64,000 nucleotides of DNA from Micromonospora sp. WMMD812 (GTDB lineage Bacteria; Actinomycetota; Actinomycetes; Mycobacteriales; Micromonosporaceae). Every line of letters starts with the position of its first letter. Position 1 is the first letter of the stretch. This document shows, in pieces, positions 28,945-37,308 of the stretch. The position numbers and the translations under genes are program-made. The DNA lies in contig NZ_CP114904.1 of assembly GCF_027497215.1 (NCBI RefSeq), forward strand, positions 4,176,001-4,240,000, read 5' to 3'. The notes under the pieces were generated by a model that worked only from the letters and a program-made list of their open reading frames with translations, was not told the origin of the DNA and did not search any database.

Positions 28945-29024
28945 CCCCGCGATCTTGCACTTTCGGCCCCTCAAACGCGGCATTCATCCCGAAATGCCGG
29001 GGCAGGAAGTGCAAGATCGCGGGG
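28945..29024. terminator. Palindrome with 18-bp perfect arms and an inner hairpin
   Basis: CCCCGCGATCTTGCACTT (28945-28962) pairs exactly with 29007-29024. The loop contains a second hairpin in which GGCATT pairs with AATGCC. It lies 12 bp after the flavoprotein stop and 10 bp before the promoter of the ArsR-type gene. Confidence 0.75.
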
Positions 29025-29033
29025 GGTCGCGAC

Positions 29034-29067
29034 TTGCTAAAGGTGTCTTTATAAAGATAGCTTTAGC
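29034..29067 (+). promoter_or_regulatory. Leaderless promoter overlapped by a 32-bp operator palindrome
   Basis: GCTAAAG (29036-29042) and CTTTAGC (29061-29067) flank a self-complementary centre TCTTTATAAAGA (29046-29057). TTGCTA (29034-29039) and TAGCTT (29058-29063), 18 bp apart, fit -35 and -10. The ATG of the regulator is 6 nt after the -10 and there is no ribosome site, so the message should be leaderless. A regulator bound here would block its own promoter. Confidence 0.75.
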
Positions 29068-29069
29068 GT

Positions 29070-29846
29070 ATGACGCTGCCCCGGATGAAACTGACCGATC
29101 CGAAGGCGCTGCGCGGCTACGCCCACCCGCTGCGGATGGCCCTGATCGGGCTGCTGCGCACCCAGGGCCCGATGACCGCCACCCGGGCGGCCGAGCAGCT
29201 CGGCGAGAGCGTGCCCAGCTGCTCCTTCCACCTTCGCCAGCTCGCCAAGTACGGCCTCGCCGAGCGGGCGCCCGGCGCCGACGCCCGGGAGCGACCCTGG
29301 CGTGCCACCGCGCTCGCCACCTCCTGGGACGACGACTCGGACGACCCGCAGCTGCGGGCGGCCACCGACGAACTGAGCGGCGCTCAGCTCGCGCTCTACA
29401 CCCGCCTGGCGCAGGAGTCCCTCGCCCGACGCCCCGACGAACCGGCGGCCTGGCGGGCCGTCACCGGCTTCGGCGACCAGTCGCTCTACGTCACCGCCGA
29501 GGAGATGGCCGAGCTGCAGACCCGGCTCGACGCCCTGCTCGCCGAGTACGACGACCGGATCACCGACCCGTCCCGACGACCGGCCGGCTGGCGCCGGGTG
29601 AGCCTCATCCAACTCGCCGTGCTCTCACCGGTCAGAACCGGCGCCACCGCCGGCGGCGACGTGGCGCCCGGACCCGCTGCGCACACCAGCCCTGCTGCCG
29701 ACGACGGCACACCCACCGGCCCCGCCACCGGCCACGGCGCACCCATCGGCTCCGCTGCCGACGATGGCACGGCGGTCGGACCCGCTGCCGGCGGCGACGC
29801 AGCCACCGGCGAGGGCGGCACGGCCGGACGGGGTGGCCCCCGATGA
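29070..29846 (+). CDS. ArsR-like winged-helix regulator
   Basis: The 258-aa protein has an N-terminal winged helix (residues about 12-75) with GYAHPLRMALIGLLRTQGP, TATRAAEQLGES and FHLRQLAKYGLAER. A helical middle is followed by a roughly 70-residue disordered tail of repeated Gly/Thr/Pro/Asp-type units (GPATGHGAPIGSAADDGTAV). There are no metal-site cysteines, so it is not a classical arsenic sensor. The gene begins directly after a 32-bp palindrome and overlaps the exporter gene by 4 bp, so it probably represses itself and the exporter. Confidence 0.88.
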   Translation: MTLPRMKLTDPKALRGYAHPLRMALIGLLRTQGPMTATRAAEQLGESVPSCSFHLRQLAKYGLAERAPGADARERPWRATALATSWDDDSDDPQLRAATDELSGAQLALYTRLAQESLARRPDEPAAWRAVTGFGDQSLYVTAEEMAELQTRLDALLAEYDDRITDPSRRPAGWRRVSLIQLAVLSPVRTGATAGGDVAPGPAAHTSPAADDGTPTGPATGHGAPIGSAADDGTAVGPAAGGDAATGEGGTAGRGGPR

Positions 29847-31270
29847 GCGGTGACGTGCCCGGCCCTCCGGTCGCCGCCCCCACCGCGCCCGCCATCCCCG
29901 GCGCCGCGGTCCAGGAGGGCACCGGCGCCGCCGCCGGAGTTCAGGACACCGTCCGGGCCGCCGCCGGCGCGCAAGAGACCGTGGGGACCCCCACCGGCAC
30001 CCCGACCGCCACCGCCGGTGTGCCGGTCCGTGGCGGCTGGCTGCCCCGGCTCCTGCGCGGGGCGATGTTCCGCCGGTACTGGTCCGCGCAGACCGTCTCG
30101 TACTTCGGCGACGAGATCTCCACGCTGGCCCTGCCACTGCTGGCCGTGCTCATCACCGACGCCGGGCCCGCCCAGATGGGCTATCTCACCGCCGCCGCGC
30201 TCGCGCCGAACCTGCTCTTCTCACTGGTCGCGGGCGCCTGGGCGGACCGGCTCCACCACAAGCGGCGCCTCATGATCCTCAGCGACCTCGGCCGGGCGCT
30301 GCTGCTGGCCACGGTCCCGGCCGCATACCTGCTGGACCTGCTCACGCTGCCCCAGCTCTACGCGGTGGCCTTCGCGATGGGCACGCTCGCGGTGCTGTTC
30401 GAGGTCGCCCGCGGTCCGCTCTTCGTGTCCCTGGTGGATCGGCCCGACTACGTCGACGCGAACACCCTCATCAACGGCAGTCGGGCGATGGCCCTGGTGG
30501 CCGGGCCGAGCATCGGTGGTGTCCTGGTGCAGTTGGTCACCGCGCCGATCGCCCTGGTCGTCGACGCGGTGTCGTACCTCGTGTCCGCGTACTTCCTGGG
30601 GCGGATCCGCCCGACGGAGCCGGCGCCGGCCCGCGGCCGCGGTCTGGGGATCGCGGCCGGGCTGCGCTTCATCGCCCGGACGCCGATGATGCGCGCGATC
30701 GTGCTTGGCACGACCACGGTCAACCTGTTCAACTTCATGTTCGCCGCGCTCTTCGTGCTCTACGCCACGCGGGACCTGCACCTCTCACCCGGCCTGCTCG
30801 GCGCGGTGCTCGGTGGGGGCGCGGTGGGCGGTCTGCTCGGCGCGGCGGTCACCGGGCGGCTGACCCGCCGGTTCGGCATCGGACCGATCCTGATCGCCGG
30901 GTTCGTGCTCTTCCCGGCTCCCCTGCTGCTCGTCCCGCTGGCGGGCGGGCCGACGCCGATGGTCCTCGGGATGCTCTTCGCCGCCGAGTTCCTCTGCGCG
31001 ATCGGGGTGATGATGCTCGACATCGTGACCGGCTCGGTGCAGACCGCGCTCACCCCGGAGTCCATGCTGGCGCGGGCCACCGGTGTCCGGCGCACCATCA
31101 ACTACGGCATCCGGCCGATCGGGGCGCTGCTCGGCGGGGCGCTCGGTGCCGCCCTCGGCGTACGCGAGGCGCTCTGGATCGCCACGGTCGGTGCGCTGGC
31201 CGGGGTGCTCTGGGTGCTCTTCTCGCCCGTCCGCCGTCTGCGCGACCTGCCCGAGCCCGCCGACGGGTGA
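29843..31270 (+). CDS. MFS exporter, EntS-like
   Basis: The 475-aa protein has a roughly 65-residue disordered Ala/Pro/Thr-rich N-terminus, then 12 helices beginning RYWSAQTVSYFGDEISTLAL. Motif A appears as GAWADRLHHKRRLMIL and a later GPSIGGVLVQL. Relatives export siderophores or macrolides. ATGA overlap with the ArsR-type gene indicates a coupled regulator-exporter unit. The low-complexity segments at the regulator's end and this N-terminus flank the junction and have similar composition. Confidence 0.9.
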   Translation: MSGDVPGPPVAAPTAPAIPGAAVQEGTGAAAGVQDTVRAAAGAQETVGTPTGTPTATAGVPVRGGWLPRLLRGAMFRRYWSAQTVSYFGDEISTLALPLLAVLITDAGPAQMGYLTAAALAPNLLFSLVAGAWADRLHHKRRLMILSDLGRALLLATVPAAYLLDLLTLPQLYAVAFAMGTLAVLFEVARGPLFVSLVDRPDYVDANTLINGSRAMALVAGPSIGGVLVQLVTAPIALVVDAVSYLVSAYFLGRIRPTEPAPARGRGLGIAAGLRFIARTPMMRAIVLGTTTVNLFNFMFAALFVLYATRDLHLSPGLLGAVLGGGAVGGLLGAAVTGRLTRRFGIGPILIAGFVLFPAPLLLVPLAGGPTPMVLGMLFAAEFLCAIGVMMLDIVTGSVQTALTPESMLARATGVRRTINYGIRPIGALLGGALGAALGVREALWIATVGALAGVLWVLFSPVRRLRDLPEPADG

Positions 31271-31376
31271 CCGTGCGCGCCTCCGCGACCGTCGCCGAGG
31301 CGCATCGAGATCCATGTTTGCCGATCAGCCACGGTGGACATCAGGAGGCTCCCAGCAGACATTCAGGGAGGGACCG

Positions 31377-31661
31377 ATGAGTCAACCGTCGTACACCGAG
31401 CACGACCGGCCGACATCCAGTGCGCCCCAGGCCGGCGGCACCAACGTCATGGCGATCCTGTCGCTGGTCTTCGCATTCGTCTTCTCCCCGGTCGGGATCG
31501 TGCTCGGCCACGTCGCGAAGAAGCAGATCCGGCGCACCGGCGAGCAGGGCGACGGCCTCGCCACCGCGGGCCTCGTGCTGAGCTACATCTTCACGATCCT
31601 CGGCGTGCTCGGGTTCATCCTCGTCTTCGTGGCGGCCATGAACAGTCCGACAACCGCCTGA
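31377..31661 (+). CDS. DUF4190 small membrane protein
   Basis: The 94-aa protein has a polar N-terminus and two membrane helices. The helices are joined by GHVAKKQIRRTGEQGDGLA, the conserved loop of DUF4190 proteins, where the small polar residues before the second helix (TAGLVLSYI) are also typical. Function is unknown; relatives are fused to or near secretion and signalling proteins. AGGGAGGG precedes the ATG. Confidence 0.85.
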   Translation: MSQPSYTEHDRPTSSAPQAGGTNVMAILSLVFAFVFSPVGIVLGHVAKKQIRRTGEQGDGLATAGLVLSYIFTILGVLGFILVFVAAMNSPTTA

Positions 31662-31849
31662 CCACCCGGGGCGCGGAGCGGACGCACGACGTCGCGGCAC
31701 GGCCCCGCGCGGGCGCACCCGGTGACGCCCGCGTACCACGGCGGGGCCGTGTCCGCGGCGCGCGTCGCCCCGCGCCGCGGGACACCCGTCGGTCGGGCGT
31801 GGCTCGCTCCGACAGCCCTTCTCGTCGGCTGACCGGTAGGCCCGGCACG

Positions 31850-31931
31850 CCCGCCGGCTGGCGCCGTGGTGCGCTCCGGAGGCCGCCCGCCGGCTGGCGC
31901 CGTGGTGCGCTCCAGAGGCGGCCCGCCGGCT
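31850..31931. repeat. 36-bp tandem repeat, 2.3 copies
   Basis: CCCGCCGGCTGGCGCCGTGG starts units at 31850 and 31886, with a partial third copy from 31922. The period is 36 bp with two differences between full copies. The last copy reaches the stop codon of the minus-strand GNAT gene. Confidence 0.8.
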
Positions 31932-32589
31932 ACGGCTGGCCGGTCGGGCCGAGCCCGAACAGCTCCCGACAGGCGTCCAGCCCTTCGACGGTCACCGGCA
32001 GTCGATCGGTCGCCAGCCAGTCCTGCCGCGTCAGACGCAACCGCTGCGAGACCCGCACCTCGCCCTGCACCGCGTCGCGGCTGATCCCGTCCGGCCGGTA
32101 GCCCAGCCCGCGGGAGATCGCCAGCGGGGCCGGGTTGTCGGTGAACGATTCGGTGACGGCGTGCTCGGCGTCGAGATCCGCGAAGGCCAGATGCAGCATC
32201 GCCGCGCGCATCTCCCGGCCGATGCCACGTCCCTGGTGCTCCAGACCGAGCCAGGACGCGCTGCGCACCTCGCGGAGCACGGCGAAATTCCGCCCATGCA
32301 TCTGCTGCACACCCACCGGCCGGTCGTGCTCGAAGACCGTCAGTTGCAGCGTCCACTCCTGCGGCGTCCACTGTCCGCGGGTCTGCCACTGCCACTGCAC
32401 CACTTTCCGCCCCAACTCCCGTGGCGGCAGGTCCGTCCAGGGGGTCAGGAAGGGCCGTTCGTCCGGCCGGTGGATGCCGCGTACGGCCAGGTCGGCCAGG
32501 TCGGCGAGCTCCTCCTGGGTCGGCAGCCGCAACTCGAGCCGGTCGGTGCGCACGCGCAGCCCCAGCAGGGGCCAGTGGTCGACGATCAC
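31930..32589 (-). CDS. GNAT family N-acetyltransferase (RimJ-like)
   Basis: The 219-aa protein follows the RimJ/RimL branch: LRTDRLELRLP at the start, then SWLGLEHQGRGIGREMRAAM as the acetyl-CoA loop, FADLDAEHAVTESFTDNPA and ISRGLGYRPDG. The start is GTG at 32589; the longer open frame adds residues without family match. The acceptor could be a protein N-terminus or a small amine. The 3' end abuts a 36-bp tandem repeat. Confidence 0.88.
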   Translation of the reverse strand: MIVDHWPLLGLRVRTDRLELRLPTQEELADLADLAVRGIHRPDERPFLTPWTDLPPRELGRKVVQWQWQTRGQWTPQEWTLQLTVFEHDRPVGVQQMHGRNFAVLREVRSASWLGLEHQGRGIGREMRAAMLHLAFADLDAEHAVTESFTDNPAPLAISRGLGYRPDGISRDAVQGEVRVSQRLRLTRQDWLATDRLPVTVEGLDACRELFGLGPTGQP

Positions 32590-32705
32590 GAGGCATTCTG
32601 ACGCCGGGGCGCCGCGCGCCGCACCTCGATTGATCTCCCGCTCAGCTCTGCCGCCCGGCACGACCACCAGCGGCTCCGGATGTCAGGTGTGCCATCCTGA
32701 GGCGC

Positions 32706-33056
32706 ATGTCGAGCCACCCCTTCGCCGACACGCTGGAGCCGCCGTACGTCGCGGTGATCTTCACGTCCGTCCGCACGCCCGGAGACAACGGGTACGCGGT
32801 GATGGCCGCGTCGATGGAGGAGCTGGCGAGGGGGCAGCCCAGCTTCCTCGGGATCGAGTCCGCCCGCGAGGACGTCGGGATCACCGTGTCGTACTGGTCG
32901 GACCAGTCGGCGGCGCAGGGTTGGAAGCGGGTCGCGGCGCACCTGGTCGCCCAACGGCGCGGCCGCGAGGTCTGGTACGCGGACTACCGGGTCCGCGTGG
33001 CGACGGTCGAGCGGGAGTACGGCCGCGACACCTCGTCGCTGGACGCCGACCGCTGA
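32706..33056 (+). CDS. Antibiotic biosynthesis monooxygenase-like (ABM) domain protein
   Basis: The 116-aa single-domain protein has YVAVIFTSVRTPGDNGY, a FLGIESARED strand and VSYWSDQSAAQGWK, a dimeric ferredoxin-like ABM fold. ABM proteins include small cofactor-free oxygenases and haem-degrading enzymes, but most are uncharacterised. The ATG has a CATCCT hexamer 7 nt upstream, so it may be leaderless. The stop codon lies inside a 19-bp tandem repeat. Confidence 0.85.
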   Translation: MSSHPFADTLEPPYVAVIFTSVRTPGDNGYAVMAASMEELARGQPSFLGIESAREDVGITVSYWSDQSAAQGWKRVAAHLVAQRRGREVWYADYRVRVATVEREYGRDTSSLDADR

Positions 33057-33167
33057 CGCGGAGGCGGGGCGCTGAGGCAGAGGCCGGGCGCTGAGCGTGA
33101 GGCCGGCGCTGAGGCGGAGGCGGGGCGCCGACGCGGAGGCGGGGCGCTGACGCGGAGGCCGGGCGCT
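33055..33167. repeat. 19-bp tandem repeat, six copies
   Basis: Units like GACGCGGAGGCGGGGCGCT repeat six times (one copy is 18 bp) with several substitutions. It begins on the stop codon of the ABM gene and lies between two convergent genes. Confidence 0.85.
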
Positions 33168-33258
33168 GACCGACCGCGCTGACCGACCGGGAGCCGGCCG
33201 ATCTCGCCACCGGCCTGCTTGTTCGGCGCCGCGGTCGGAGGCCGCCACCGCCGACGGC

Positions 33259-33810
33259 TCACTCCGGCCAGCCCACCGGGTTGCTGACCGACTCGCGGGA
33301 GATCGCGGAGCCCGTCTCCGGCCAACCGCCGAACCGCTCCTCGTGCAGGTGCGCGAAGAAGTAGCACATCTCCTCGCAGTCGGCGTCCAGCACCGCCATG
33401 GCCGGGTCGGCCTTGACCGCCGCGTAGAACTGCTCACCGACCGCGACGATGAACCCACGGGCGTAGAGGAAGCCGTCGTCCGAGCCGTCGGTCACCTCCT
33501 GGATGTCGGCCCGGTCGATGTCGTAGAGCTTCCGCTCCACCACCCGGTCGAGGTCGGTCAGCTCGACGCTGGACAGGCCGTCGGTCAGGTCGCGAAGGTT
33601 GGCGAGGAACGGGTCGAGCCAGTCGTCGAGGGCGTACAGCCTCGCGTCGTCGGCCTCCGGGTCGACCATCGGGTCGCGGTCGATCAGGAGGCGGCGCAGC
33701 GCGGCCGGCTCGTCGCCGAGCCGCTGCCACGCGGCCTCGACGAGGGCCCAGAACCGCGCCTCGTCGGCGATGGTCGGCATCGCGCCGACAGCGTCCACGG
33801 TGTTAGTCAC
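33259..33810 (-). CDS. DUF4240 domain protein
   Basis: The 183-aa acidic soluble protein has the family opening FWALVEAAWQRLGDEP (about residues 20-35) and LYARGFIVAVGEQFYAAV in the centre, matching DUF4240. No catalytic residues are assigned for this family. Some members neighbour toxin or immunity genes, but none is evident here. It is convergent with the ABM gene. Confidence 0.82.
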   Translation of the reverse strand: MTNTVDAVGAMPTIADEARFWALVEAAWQRLGDEPAALRRLLIDRDPMVDPEADDARLYALDDWLDPFLANLRDLTDGLSSVELTDLDRVVERKLYDIDRADIQEVTDGSDDGFLYARGFIVAVGEQFYAAVKADPAMAVLDADCEEMCYFFAHLHEERFGGWPETGSAISRESVSNPVGWPE

Positions 33811-33962
33811 GGCGGCAGGTTAGCCAGCGGCACCGACAGGAATCGGGGCGCGGACGATGAGCGCGGCTGTCCCGCGCCCGCTTCGGCGCAAGGTTTAGCG
33901 AACCGGCAGTCGGGCAAGCGCGCCGGGATGCCTGGGACTGCGAGAACCTGCCGGAGACAGCG

Positions 33963-34469
33963 ATGAGCGACGCAGCATCCCGCCACCGCGACAACGCGGT
34001 CGAGGCGCGAGTGACCATCGAGCGCCCCGTGGCGGACGTCTTCAGCTTCTACCGTGACCTGGAGAACCTGCCCCGCTTCCTGGGAGACGTCCTGGGTGTG
34101 GAGCGGACCGGCCCGGCGACGTACCGGTGGACGATCGAGGGTCCGCTCGGCGTCCGGCTGCGGTCCACGGTGAGGCTGACCGAGGAGCGCACGAACGAGC
34201 TGATCCGCTACGAGACGCGCACCGCACCCGGGATGAGAACCGAGTGGGCGGTCCACTTCGCTCCTGGATCCGGCCCCACCCGGACCGAGGTGCACGAGGT
34301 GCTGACCACGCCCCTCGGCAGGCTGGGCCACGCCGCGCTGATCCTGATCGGGAAGCCGCCCGCCACCGAGGTGGCCGCGAACCTGCGCCGGCTCAAGCAA
34401 CTCCTGGAGACGGGAGAGGTGACCGACACCGACCACGCCGTCGCCGGCAAGTTCGGCAGACTGTCGTGA
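33963..34469 (+). CDS. SRPBCC family protein (polyketide cyclase/dehydrase-like)
   Basis: The 168-aa protein has the START-like fold signature: VEARVTIERPVADVFSFYRDLENLPRFLG at the start (first 60 residues), then an antiparallel sheet and a C-terminal helix with LRRLKQLLETG. Such proteins bind hydrophobic ligands; many are non-enzymatic. Nothing nearby makes polyketides. The ATG follows CCGGAGA. Confidence 0.85.
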   Translation: MSDAASRHRDNAVEARVTIERPVADVFSFYRDLENLPRFLGDVLGVERTGPATYRWTIEGPLGVRLRSTVRLTEERTNELIRYETRTAPGMRTEWAVHFAPGSGPTRTEVHEVLTTPLGRLGHAALILIGKPPATEVAANLRRLKQLLETGEVTDTDHAVAGKFGRLS

Positions 34470-34532
34470 TGACAGGTTGATTCCTGCCGGCCGGGGTGCG
34501 CCCAGAGCGGCGGCGTTCGGCAGGATGACGGG

Positions 34533-35156
34533 GTGACCCATGACGTCGAGGACGAGCACGCGGCACCCGGCTGGGATGCGATCGACGCGGCGCTGAGCCT
34601 GCTGTATCCGGGGGTGGAACCGCGCCACGTCGGCTACCTACCGCCGGCGGCGTTCAGCGCCAATCTGCAGGGATGCTCGTCCTATCCGGCCGCCGGGCAC
34701 TGGCACTACGTGACGTACGGGCTGAGCGAGCTGTACACGCCGGGGCCCGACGACGACCGGGAGTGGTCGGGTTGGGGCTTCGAGCTGACCCTGCGAGTGG
34801 TGCGGGGCAGCGAGGACGAGGCGCCCGGTTGGCCGTTCACCGTGCTGAACCACCTCGCCAACTTCATCAACGGCCAGGGCGTGCTCGTCGAGGACGGGCA
34901 CCGGATGGACCTGCGGCAACCGGTCACCGGGCATCCGCACACCGACGGACCGGACACGGGACTGACCGTCTTCGCGTTCACCGTCGACCCGCAGTTGGAC
35001 ACCATCGACACCCCCAATGGAAAGGTGACCTTCTACCAGGCGGTCGGGGTCACCCCCGAGGAGAAGACACGCATGCAGCAGGCGAGCACCCGGCAGGTGC
35101 TCGACCAGATGACCGGGTCGAATCCGCTGCTGGTCACGGATCCGGCGCGGGCCTGA
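34533..35156 (+). CDS. Suppressor-of-fused (SUFU) domain protein
   Basis: The 207-aa protein has a SUFU-like core with HWHYVTYGLSELY, a WSGWGFELTLRV stretch and LLNHLANFINGQ-like helix text (here VLNHLANFINGQG). Bacterial SUFU proteins are often immunity proteins against polymorphic toxins; that is family knowledge. No toxin gene is next to it here. A GTG start with CAGGAT 6 nt upstream suggests leaderless expression. Confidence 0.85.
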   Translation: MTHDVEDEHAAPGWDAIDAALSLLYPGVEPRHVGYLPPAAFSANLQGCSSYPAAGHWHYVTYGLSELYTPGPDDDREWSGWGFELTLRVVRGSEDEAPGWPFTVLNHLANFINGQGVLVEDGHRMDLRQPVTGHPHTDGPDTGLTVFAFTVDPQLDTIDTPNGKVTFYQAVGVTPEEKTRMQQASTRQVLDQMTGSNPLLVTDPARA

Positions 35157-35292
35157 CGGCCCGCGCCGACGACCTAAACACCCCCGTGTATGAATGGCGA
35201 CAGCCGCGACACCACCAGTTTTTCCCCGACGGCTTCCGCCCCGGTCGATCAAGCCCGGTGAGCATCCTCTTCAGTCGTTTACCGTGGCTGGA

Positions 35293-35937
35293 ATGACCGA
35301 CCAAGGTTGGTTGGCGGACACCCGGGTCTCCTACGACACGGTCGCGGCCAGCTACGCCGCACAGGTGCGCGAGGCTCTCGCCAACGAGCCGTACCTGCGC
35401 GGGAGCCTGGCGTTGTTCGCCGACCTGATCCACGCCGCCGGCGGCGGGCCGGTGGCGGACGTGGGCTGCGGACCGGGACACGTCACCGCCCACCTGCACA
35501 CCTTGGGCGTAGACGCCTTCGGCATCGACCTCTCACCCGCGATGGTCGACGTGGCACGGCGCGACCACACAGGCCTGCGGTTCGACGTGGGCTCGATGAC
35601 CGACCTGGACCTCGCCGATTCCTCGGTCGCCGGTCTGCTCGCCTGGTGGTCGCTGATCCACGTCCCCGACGACGCGGTGCCCACGGTCCTCGGTCACTTC
35701 TGGCGCGCGTTGCGAGCCGGCGGGCTGCTGCTGCTCGGCTTTCATGTCGGCGACGGATCGCGGCTGAAGACACAGGGATACGGTGGCCACCCGATGAACG
35801 TGCACGTCCATCGTCGCCGGCCCGACCAGATGGCGGCCTCGCTGCGCGACGCCGGGTTCGCGGTCGAGACGCAGATGCTGACCGACCTGGATCAAAGCGT
35901 CCCCGGAGGCCTCCTTTTCGCGCGCCGTCGGCCCTGA
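35293..35937 (+). CDS. Class I SAM-dependent methyltransferase
   Basis: The 214-aa enzyme has motif I VADVGCGPGHVTAHLH (about residues 55-70), an acidic loop FGIDLSPAMVDVAR, and LLAWWSLIHVPDD. The fold is the small Methyltransf_11/25 type. The substrate is unknown. TACCGT lies 7 nt before the ATG and there is no Shine-Dalgarno sequence, so it is a leaderless candidate. Confidence 0.87.
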   Translation: MTDQGWLADTRVSYDTVAASYAAQVREALANEPYLRGSLALFADLIHAAGGGPVADVGCGPGHVTAHLHTLGVDAFGIDLSPAMVDVARRDHTGLRFDVGSMTDLDLADSSVAGLLAWWSLIHVPDDAVPTVLGHFWRALRAGGLLLLGFHVGDGSRLKTQGYGGHPMNVHVHRRRPDQMAASLRDAGFAVETQMLTDLDQSVPGGLLFARRRP

Positions 35938-36078
35938 CGACGGGCTTGCGCGCTTCTCGTGCGGTGGGTCATCGGCTACGGCGTGTCACGATGCTGCTCA
36001 GCGCCGTGCTACTGGGCACGGCCGGCCTGGGCGTCGGCTCCTGGTGGGGCGGCGAGGATCTGAAGCTGAGGGGCATCT

Positions 36079-36500
36079 GTGGTTGCTGATCTGGCATCCG
36101 GGCTGCGGTTCGCCGCACAGCCGGTCGTGAGCGTCTTCGTTCCGGGCACTCCGGCGGTGTCGCCGAACTTCGACTTCGGCGGCATGGCGCCGGTCGAGGT
36201 GCAGCGGTATCCGCTCGAGCGGGACGATCCGGATTCGTTTCCGTACTCCCGCGTCACCGAATACGATCTTGTCCTCGATGAACTGCCGGCCGACCTCCAC
36301 GCCTATCTGATTCATTGCGTGCGCTGCGGGAGACAGCGTGGTCTGGCTCGGATTCGAGGGCTCGCTCCACTTCGACCACATCCTCACCGACGTGATCGCG
36401 CCGCAGATCTACGGCGTGTGCGCGCCTGGCATCGAGCCGGTCGTGGCCCCGGACCTGGAGACTCTCAGGACGCCGGCCTGGCGGTCACTGATCAGTTCAT
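36079..36500 (+). pseudogene. Frameshifted hypothetical gene
   Basis: A GTG at 36079 with GAGGGG 5 nt upstream opens a frame that reads VADLASGLRFAAQPVVSVFV to about 36330 (DLHAYLIHCVR). Protein-like sequence then continues in another frame as VVWLGFEGSLHFDHILTDVI and IYGVCAPG to about 36500. One inserted or lost base near 36325-36340 would join the two parts into roughly 140 aa. I do not recognise the family. G+C is lower than in neighbours. It could be a real frameshift or a sequencing error. Confidence 0.55.
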
Positions 36501-36795
36501 TCCGGAGCCGGCTAGCCAGCCAAGCCGACCGCATCCGGCGATGGATTAGCCGCCTCCGCAGCGCCAATGGCTCTCACGGCCAGGCATCGGAGACGCTTCG
36601 TCTCCCCATCGTGGCCGAGCTTCTGCGGTCGCGTTCTGGTTGCTCTCCGGGCCAGCACCACGACTATCGGCTGCCCCAGATCGTCGGCCAGTCGCGCCAA
36701 CCGTTCCAACGCTCAGGTTGGGGTGCTGTGCCGTGCAACAGAGGCTGGTGCCGGGGTCGTATATCCGGGTGTGGGTACGCAGCTTGGCGGGGAGG

Positions 36796-37308
36796 GTGGC
36801 ACAGGTTTTGGAGTTCGACGACTACGTGCGGGCGCGGGGTGCAGCGCTGGTGCGTCTGGCGCGACTGTTGACCGGCGACCGGCATCGCGGTGAGGACCTG
36901 GTCCAGGAGGTGCTGGCGCGGGCGTTCGCGCGCTGGAATCACATCTCGACTGTGAACCCGGAGGCGTACCTGCGGCGGATGCTGGTCAACGCTTCGATCA
37001 CGCGCTGGCGGCGACTGTCGAGCCGCGAGATCGTCATGGTGGACACCGGCGATTCCGCCAGCCAGGTGGATCTTGAATCAGAGGTTGTCGAGCGCGACGT
37101 CTTGTGGGGTTACGTCCGGCAGTTGCCCGCCAAGCAACGGGCCGCGGTGGTACTGCGCTACTACGAGGACCTTGACGATGTGTCGATAGCGGGGTTGCTC
37201 GGTTGTTCGACGGTGACCGTGCGTACGCAGGTGAAACGGGCGCTTGCCACGTTGCGGGGCAAAGTGGGTGCTGATGTGGCGCTGTACACCAAGGAGGGAA
37301 CGCGATGA
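36796..37308 (+). CDS. SigE-family ECF RNA polymerase sigma factor
   Basis: The product (about 170 aa from the chosen GTG) has region 2 with FDDYVRARGAALVRLARLLT and DLVQEVLARAFARW. Region 4 has LPAKQRAAVVLRYYEDLDDV and LLGCSTVTVRTQVKRALATL. This is the SigE-like ECF group abundant in Micromonospora and Streptomyces. The start is unsure: GGGGAGG directly touches the GTG, and upstream in-frame starts exist. The stop overlaps the next gene (ATGA), a membrane protein that is probably its anti-sigma factor. Confidence 0.88.
   Translation: MAQVLEFDDYVRARGAALVRLARLLTGDRHRGEDLVQEVLARAFARWNHISTVNPEAYLRRMLVNASITRWRRLSSREIVMVDTGDSASQVDLESEVVERDVLWGYVRQLPAKQRAAVVLRYYEDLDDVSIAGLLGCSTVTVRTQVKRALATLRGKVGADVALYTKEGTR

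Noticed and set aside
29070..29846. Metal-sensing ArsR/SmtB function
   Set aside because: No cysteine pair or other metal site is visible; only the winged-helix class is supported.
33055..33167. CRISPR-like array
   Set aside because: The 19-bp units are directly adjacent with no spacers and no cas genes are present.
36512..36709. 65-codon minus-strand frame (ERLARLADDLGQPIVVVLA)
   Set aside because: The first part looks protein-like, but it has no start site support or recognised family and overlaps the sigma-factor upstream region; left as unproven.
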